Source: Heloderma charlesbogerti
Lineage: Eukaryota > Chordata > Lepidosauria > Squamata > Helodermatidae
Assembly (NCBI GenBank): GCA_026122225.1
Contig: JANEZZ010001497.1
Location: 744,001-808,000 of the forward strand
Direction of reading: 5' to 3'
Length of the DNA stretch: 64,000 nucleotides
Positions within the stretch are counted from its first letter, which is position 1. The number at the start of each line of letters is the position of its first letter. Below the pieces are notes generated by a model that worked only from the letters and a program-made list of their open reading frames with translations, ran no database searches and had not been told where the DNA came from. The position numbers and the translations under genes were made by a program. Shown one piece after another: positions 60,001 to 64,000 of the stretch.

Positions 60001-62073
60001 CAAAAAACAAAAAAACAAAACAAAAACAAAACAAAACACACACCAGACCAGCTGGTGCTCTAAACAACTCTAACAATATTCCATTAACTGCGGAATCCAA
60101 TTCATGGTGGATGCTTTATCACTGAAGTGTCTTCCAAAAGTGTTAGAGCATCCTTCTGATGGTTCTCGCTCATGTTTTATCAGACGTGAATGTGGCTTCA
60201 TCTCCACTGGCTCTTAGTGTCACTTCTTGCTTTCTTCAATCCCCATGTAACTACAAATATAAGAATGCTGTTCTTTTGTCACTGCTGCACATAGAAATTG
60301 TATCCATGTACCGTTGGTCAGAGATTGGTGTGTTTGTATGTGTGTTTTAGGGGCATTGCTCATCTCTCTATTTTTGCAGTTCATTATTTCTGTTGTTCAT
60401 TTCACCTGAATCCTTTAATAAATAACTGGAGTTAGATGCCTGGAGTCGAGTAATGAGCTCTGCTTGAACACAGTCTTACCCATGAGTCCTAATGCCTAAG
60501 CCTACCTGGATACTGAGAGATACCTGGAAGGTTTGTCTCCCTGTTGCACAAAATGCTAGTGTCGCCCCCTGGAGGCTAGTCCAATTTGCCCCAAAGAGGA
60601 GAGTCAACTTCAGGCTGGGTCCAACTCGATTTTATTGTTTGCAAACAGCTTGACAAAGGAGCTCACGCTCAAAAGCAGAGTCGACCCTGGGCAACCCCCG
60701 CGCTACAGTTTCATCACTTAGCTTGCATTCCTCAGCCAGCGTGTTACTTTTGATTTGTTGCCAGCGGTTTGCTTAGCAACCTTATCTTAGTGTTACTGTC
60801 TGCTCATTCCAGGCATGCGCAGCTCTTACAATACTACGTGCTGCTTAAGACACATAAAATGGCTTGTAGGTTACATTTTTACTACATCCCCAGGACCACC
60901 AGCACAAGAATATTGCAGCTCTCAATTCTGCAAGTTCATATATATAACAATTAATACGGTGACAGCTGCTGGTTATTTAAAAGGGAAACGCCCCTCCTCC
61001 TGATCTACCTCTCAAGAATGGTTGGTGTGTGGGCTCCCTTTGCCATAAGCCTCTTTTGTATATAGAAAGGATTAGTTTTACTGAACATGGGGCATAGCAA
61101 GATTCAGTGACAGCCACAGTAACTCAGAAAAATTGAAAAGCCAAAGAATTAAAGGTTCTAGGGCATGGTCTGAAGGCACATGAGGCAGCCACCATGCTGA
61201 AGCTAAGCAGGTCTGGGTCTGGTCAGTGCTTGGAGGGTTGACCAGCTGGGAACCACATGTAGCCACCATGAGTTCCACAATGGAAGAAAGGCTGGATATA
61301 AATGTAATAAATAAATAAACAAATTAAAGGACATGGTGTTTGCATTTTGACATTCATTGTACCATGACATTTTAATGTATCAGGCAGGCACATAGATGTA
61401 GTATTAATACTCACTATTTTGCGCATCTTGCATATATGTATTTATTGTTCACCTCATATCATGTCATATACTTCATTAATTCTAAAAGAATGTAAAACTC
61501 TCAGATAGCCTGGTAGTTTATGCAGGCACAATGTCAGCACCAGGAAATGTCAAGCAAATGGTCAGGGCCCATCAGGTGCTGGTTGCTGACTGCCCCCCCT
61601 CTCTTTGCAGCATGCTGGCTGCCCCAGTAAATAATGAAGAGCAGAACTTGTGCCAACTGCTGTTACACATCTGCATTGATTTTTCTGTACTTCGGTAGTG
61701 TACCCTTGCTAGATGAATGTGTGAAGTGACTTGGAGATGATGTGAAGCAATGTGAACCATCTATCTGGAGAATTATACCTGCAAGGTCAGTCCGGATGTA
61801 TAAATCATCACTTGACATTAAAGTCATCAAGTGGTGAGAGTGCATGTGTGAGTCTAGCTAAGCAATTTGACAAGCAGTTTGCTTTCTCTACTTGTTTCAT
61901 AACTATAAGCTTCAGTTTCTGGCATGCATTTCACTTTCTGTGTTTTCTGTTTCTCCAGAGATCAAGAAAAATATTGTGAATCTCAAGGGAACAAATGCAT
62001 GTATATGAGATGTGATCCAACTTACGTAAAAGTTGGAGAGTGTGGATCAAAGCGTCTTTGCTGCAAAAAGTGA
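46055..62073 (+). CDS. Three-domain beta-defensin gene (four coding exons)
   Basis: This looks like a secreted antimicrobial peptide gene of the beta-defensin family. Coding exons are 46055-46112 (signal peptide), 54754-54889, 58118-58228 and 61959-62073, and introns are about 8.6, 3.2 and 3.7 kb. Each of the last three exons encodes one domain with the beta-defensin cysteine order: C-X6-C-X4-C-X9-C followed by X5 or X6 and CC. All junctions have GT/AG sites and keep the frame: exon 1 leaves one base, exon 2 supplies two, and later exons join in a 2+1 pattern. The spliced product would be about 140 residues: a roughly 20-residue signal peptide and three tandem domains. A TATA box lies upstream and an AATAAA 135 bases after the last stop. 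Beta-defensins with several domains have, to my recollection, been reported in lizards. Alternatives are one-domain or two-domain isoforms, or further exons beyond the window. The single-transcript model is inferred, since no transcript evidence is available here. Confidence 0.78.
46599..47951 (-). mobile_element. CR1 LINE, reverse transcriptase and 3' end, in defensin intron 1
   Basis: On the minus strand it encodes a diverged CR1 reverse transcriptase around 47456-47641 ([24 protein letters not shown]) and a long 3' region ending at 46599. It is split by an L2 tail and continues to about 49215, where an endonuclease piece ([13 protein letters not shown]) lies. Confidence 0.8.
47955..48286 (+). 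mobile_element. L2 LINE 3' end
   Basis: It has a region encoding the L2 C-terminus (WNSLPP-like text around CTGTGGAACTCCCTCC), then a tail of AATAAATAAACAAACAAAC. It is inserted in the minus-strand CR1. Confidence 0.7.
48290..49215 (-). mobile_element. CR1 LINE, 5' part of the 46599 copy
   Basis: It is the minus-strand continuation of the CR1 above. The piece 48995-49183 encodes a [12 protein letters not shown] endonuclease motif. Bases 49216-50084 contain only a TAGGGATGG-like start at 49547 and nothing else I recognise. Confidence 0.65.
50342..51345. mobile_element. PH element 24, complete, with palindrome-of-palindromes
   Basis: It runs from TAGGGATGGCAGAGAATTCC to CGTACATCCCTA with a perfect duplication, CCATGATG. 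Hairpin 50628-50665 has perfect 18-base arms and a 2-base loop. About 50757-51100 is one large palindrome centred near 50928 whose arms each contain two further hairpins. An AAAG microsatellite lies at 50587-50625. Confidence 0.93.
51506..52063. mobile_element. PH element 25
   Basis: It runs from TAGGGGTGTACAAACGCC to CTCCACCATCCCTA. Diverged octamers CTTTTGGC and CTTCTGGG flank it inside L2 sequence. Hairpins are simple: GCAAATGGTGT half-sites around a GGCTATGTAAATATTTACG core. Confidence 0.85.
52715..54199. mobile_element. PH element 26, long composite
   Basis: The outer ends TAGGGATGTTAGAGAATTC and TACGCCCCTA carry a perfect duplication, GGGAAATG (52707-52714 and 54200-54207). A second right terminus lies at 54161 (TACATCCCTA), so another copy is fused inside. 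It holds at least eight hairpins, including a tandem series of GATAGGCTAC hairpins with AGGGACGCAAATGG spacers. Confidence 0.82.
54754..54889 (+). CDS. Beta-defensin exon 2: first six-cysteine domain
   Basis: After a CTTCCACAG acceptor the exon encodes a short N-terminal linker ([12 protein letters not shown]) and a domain with cysteines spaced C-X6-C-X4-C-X9-C-X6-CC. The GEC motif around the fourth cysteine and the final CC pair are typical of beta-defensins. The net charge of the domain by my count is about +1. The donor at 54890 overlaps an in-frame TAA, so an unspliced transcript would end right after the domain. The linker makes this exon longer (136 nt) than the next one (111 nt). Confidence 0.8.
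54940..54971. repeat. ATTC/TTCA microsatellite
   Basis: A run of TTCA units lies directly next to the tail of the minus-strand SINE, about 50 bases after the first defensin domain exon. Confidence 0.85.
54972..55216 (-). mobile_element. tRNA-derived SINE
   Basis: On the minus strand it reads from a tRNA-like head (GAGTGTTGGACTGGGAGC) through TCACAGGGCTGTTGTTGTGA to a GGATATAAATGTAATAAATA tail. It is the same family as 23017-23252. It lies in defensin intron 2. Bases 55217-56597 hold a dispersed repeat at 56018-56163 and otherwise nothing recognised. Confidence 0.82.
56598..57080. mobile_element. PH element 27
   Basis: It runs from TAGGGATGTCAGAGAATTCC to CGTACATCACTA, flanked by GGAGATGG and GCGGATGG. 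It is a short form with one GATAGGCTACGTAAA hairpin between two GCAAATGGCGGC hairpins. Confidence 0.85.
57280..57877. mobile_element. PH element 28
   Basis: It runs from TGGGGTGTACGAAATAC to CTCCACCATCCCTA, flanked by CCTATAAT and CCTGTAAT. Two GATAGGCTA hairpins alternate with GCAAATGGTGT half-sites. It ends 240 bases before the second defensin domain exon. Confidence 0.85.
58118..58228 (+). CDS. Beta-defensin exon 3: second six-cysteine domain
   Basis: The acceptor is TTTCTCCAG. The exon encodes 36 full codons with cysteine spacing C-X6-C-X4-C-X9-C-X5-CC. It begins and ends in phases that allow in-frame addition or skipping. The donor (AAAG|GTGAGC) contains an in-frame TGA. Counting charged residues gives about -2, which is unusual for a family that is normally cationic. 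The flanking intron is clearly similar to that around the 61959 exon and to the minus-strand exon at 12342-12431, so the three arose by duplication. Confidence 0.82.
58521..58575 (-). mobile_element. CR1 LINE 3' tail
   Basis: AATCATAGAATCATAGAACA and GGGTTGGAAGGGGCCTAC form a very short minus-strand CR1 tail. It is missing from the inverted paralogue at 12 kb. Confidence 0.85.
58935..59720 (+). mobile_element. L2 LINE 3' part with an A-rich insert
   Basis: Bases 58935-59125 encode the L2 segment [20 protein letters not shown] and LHWLPVPF. Bases 59345-59720 match the L2 end ([20 protein letters not shown]-like text). Between them lies an AT-rich stretch of unknown class. It is in defensin intron 3. 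Confidence 0.65.
59884..60045. repeat. Three adjacent microsatellites
   Basis: CTTGT units (59884-59912), CAAT units (59968-60000) and CAAAA-type units (60001-60040) occur in succession. They probably grew from retrotransposon tails. Bases 60046-61174 hold no feature I can identify with confidence. Confidence 0.8.
61175..61322 (+). mobile_element. 5S-rRNA-derived SINE
   Basis: GAAGCTAAGCAGGTCTGGGT and GGTCAGTGCTTGGAGGG match the internal promoter region of 5S rRNA, and GGATATAAATGTAATAAATA is a BovB-like tail. SINEs of this type are known from squamates. It lies in defensin intron 3. Confidence 0.8.
61959..62073 (+). CDS. Beta-defensin exon 4: third six-cysteine domain, probable terminal exon
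   Basis: The acceptor TTTCTCCAG is shared with the previous exon. The domain has spacing C-X6-C-X4-C-X9-C-X5-CC and ends Cys-Cys-Lys-Lys then TGA at 62071. It is strongly basic, about +4 by my count. A usable donor (AA|GTGAGC) overlaps the stop at 62070, so the exon could also be internal to a longer gene. An AATAAA at 62208-62213 supports use as the last exon. Confidence 0.8.
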
Positions 62074-62207
62074 GCCCCAAAGCCTGACCACTTCATATGC
62101 ATAATGAAAAATAGCATGCAGATGAATACATGTCTTAAGTATATATTACGTATATATGACATTTTGCAAATACACACAACAAGGGCATATAGAAAGCATA
62201 GCTACAT

Positions 62208-62213
62208 AATAAA
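62208..62213 (+). promoter_or_regulatory. Candidate polyadenylation signal of the beta-defensin gene
   Basis: An AATAAA hexamer occurs 135 bases after the TGA that ends the third domain. It is the first such hexamer I find after that stop. Position fits a short 3' untranslated region, but the motif is common in AT-rich sequence. Confidence 0.4.
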
Positions 62214-62249
62214 ATGTTTAAAAGAATGAGGGATAATGTGAGGAAAATC

Positions 62250-62513
62250 CTACATACTATAGTGTTTGCATCTGGACTAGGAGAATAATCTTTATTGTTG
62301 TTTTGGGAAGCAGAAAAAGTTTTGAGAACATTGAATGGATATTTTAAGCTGAAGGTCTGAATACATTCAATTCTGGACTAATGTTTAATAAGTAGGTACA
62401 GGCTACCTTTTAAACCCCAAAGCTAATGTGCGTACAAATGGAATATTAGCACCAGTGTCTGAATTCATTAAAGGCACTAGGCAGGGATGCCCATTATCTT
62501 GATTACTTTTTCT
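62250..62513 (+). mobile_element. L1-like LINE, reverse transcriptase part 1
   Basis: It encodes the segment before the active site (APVSEFIKGTRQGCPLS). A PH element interrupts it at 62514. The family is L1 by motif; the exact clade is unclear. Confidence 0.65.
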
Positions 62514-63389
62514 TAGGGATGTACGAAAATTCCGCCACGGATCTTGGAGAGGCCGAATGCCAGTGCATTCGCCCCCCTGAAATTGGTGGTGGAATGGCCT
62601 GCCACCCCCCCACCCCCCCGGGACGAGACTTACCTTGGGCGGATCTTCCTGGCGGTGGCAGCGGCTCCGGCGGCAGCTCCGGCGGCGGTTTGGCAGTGGC
62701 GGCTGCCACCGCCACCATTTCCAGTTTTTTTTAAAAAACAATGTGATAGGCTACATAAAGATTTACGTAGCCTATCATGGCTAGGTTTTTTAAAAAAGCC
62801 CGTGATAGGCTACGTAAATTTTTACGTAGCCTATCATGGCTGACTTTTAAAAAACAAAACAAAAACACACATATGCAAATGGCGGCGGCTATGGCTGCCG
62901 CCATTTGCGTTCCTTATTTTGGCATGTCTTAGTCTACATAAACATTTACGTAGACTAAGACGGCGAAAATAAGGGGAACGCAAATAGCATAGCATCTACG
63001 CTATTTGCGTTCCCCTTATTTTCGCCGTCTTAGTCTACGTAAATGTTTACATAGACTAAGACGTGCCAAAATAAGGAACGCAATAAGGCCACCATTTGCA
63101 TACGTGCATTTTTTTTTTTAGTCACCCATGATATGCTACGTAAACATTTACGGCTACGGCCACCTCCATTTGCGTCCCTGCTAGCCAGCGGCCGGATGTC
63201 CGGCTGCTGGCGGAGCCGGCCGGCGGCTCCGCAGAATCCCTGCGGAGCACAGCTGGCCGGCCAGGATTCCAGGGGGGGGAGGAATGGAGTGCCTCCCGCC
63301 CAGTGAGGATTCCAGGGGGAGGGACGGAACGCCTTCCCCCCAACCATAAATATAATCCGCGAAAGGTAAGTACCTTTCGTACATCCCTA
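62514..63389. mobile_element. PH element 29, inside L1-like LINE
   Basis: It runs from TAGGGATGTACGAAAATTCC to CGTACATCCCTA with a perfect duplication, CTTTTTCT (62506-62513 and 63390-63397). The central palindrome is centred near 63000 with CTTAGTCTACGTAAA hairpins on both sides. Confidence 0.92.
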
Positions 63390-64000
63390 CTTTTTCTATT
63401 CACTTTGGAAACTTTAACAATAAAAATCAGAGAAAATACCAAAATTCATGGAAAAAAATAGAAAATGATACAGAAAAAAAACAAAACTCTATGCAGATGA
63501 TGTAGTTTTAACTACCACAAAACCTATGCAATCTTTACATGGCATTGAACAGTTAATAAAGGAATAAGGACATTAGTTGGATGAAAACTAAATAAAGGGA
63601 AAACTGATATTATTGGAAAAATTGTAACTAATAAATTAAAAACCAGGTAAGAGATAAATATAATTCTACCTGGAACAATAAACCAGTAAGATACTTTGAA
63701 ATAAAACTGACAGATAAATGATTTCTACAAACATAATAATGAAGGCTTATATACTGAATGTGCTTTACTAATCAAACAATTCAGAAAAATTATACCAGGA
63801 AGGATTGCTGCAATAAAGATGGTGATATTATCTAAAACTATCTTCTTCTATCTCCCAATTGTAATTTAACCAAAATGTATTAGTGAATAGCAACAATTGC
63901 TTTTAAAATTCATATAGTATGGGAAAAAATGTAGAATACAATCTCTGATACTTTATGATGAAAAAAAGATGTGGGGCAGTTTGTTCTAAATTTGAAACTG
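63390..64000 (+). mobile_element. L1-like LINE, reverse transcriptase part 2
   Basis: It resumes directly after the PH element and encodes the LYADDVVLTTTKPMQSL active site, then degraded sequence. It continues beyond the window. Confidence 0.7.

Noticed and set aside
60421..60880. Solo LTR of an endogenous retrovirus
   Set aside because: No clear terminal TG/CA pair, target duplication or primer-binding site was visible, so there is no support.
60880..60960. Possible extra defensin exon (acceptor-like CCCCAG followed by Cys-containing text)
   Set aside because: Only two cysteines in frame, no CC pair and no donor at the right distance.

Overview
The window reads as an interspersed-repeat-rich stretch of a squamate reptile genome, most likely a lizard. 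The evidence is the mix of repeats: RTE-BovB LINEs with short GTT/AAC tails, CR1 and L2 LINEs, an L1-like LINE, a tRNA-derived SINE and a 5S-rRNA-derived SINE with a BovB-like tail. The host gene content is of the beta-defensin type. There is no bacterial-style operon, rRNA, tRNA cluster or CRISPR array.

The only host gene I can support is a beta-defensin gene on the + strand (46,055-62,073). It has a TATA-type promoter at 45,946, a signal-peptide exon and three separate six-cysteine domain exons at 54.75, 58.1 and 62.0 kb. All junctions are in phase, so one transcript could encode a secreted three-domain protein. Each domain exon also ends in a splice donor that contains an in-frame stop codon. 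A related exon on the - strand (12,342-12,431) has lost one of its six cysteines and lies in an inverted duplicate of the 57.9-58.9 kb region. The defensin promoter region occurs twice more (about 8.1-8.4 kb and 26.9-28.76 kb) within a duplicated block (about 6.1-10.56 kb and 25.7-30.56 kb), but without a recognisable signal exon. The locus is therefore a partly decayed, repeatedly duplicated defensin cluster.

About a third of the window (roughly 21 kb by my coordinates) consists of some 29 copies or fragments of one non-autonomous DNA transposon family, called PH elements here. Copies start or end with TAGGGATG-type termini, and many are flanked by 8-bp target-site duplications, which places them in the hAT superfamily. 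Their interiors are chains of near-perfect hairpins built from a few reused modules, and in the longest copies the hairpins sit inside larger palindromes. PH copies have inserted into CR1, BovB, L2 and L1 LINEs, into the defensin introns, and into each other.

Layout: 0-6 kb, stacked PH elements; 6-10.6 kb, duplicated block copy A; 10.9-12.6 kb, PH fragments and the - strand defensin exon; 12.6-25 kb, CR1, L2 and BovB pieces interrupted by PH copies; 25.7-30.6 kb, duplicated block copy B with a twin-primed BovB; 31.6-39.4 kb, BovB and a nearly complete CR1 with nested PH copies; 40-41.5 kb, a decayed hAT transposase gene; 45.7-62.1 kb, the defensin gene with LINE- and PH-filled introns; 62.2-64 kb, an L1-like LINE split by a PH element.
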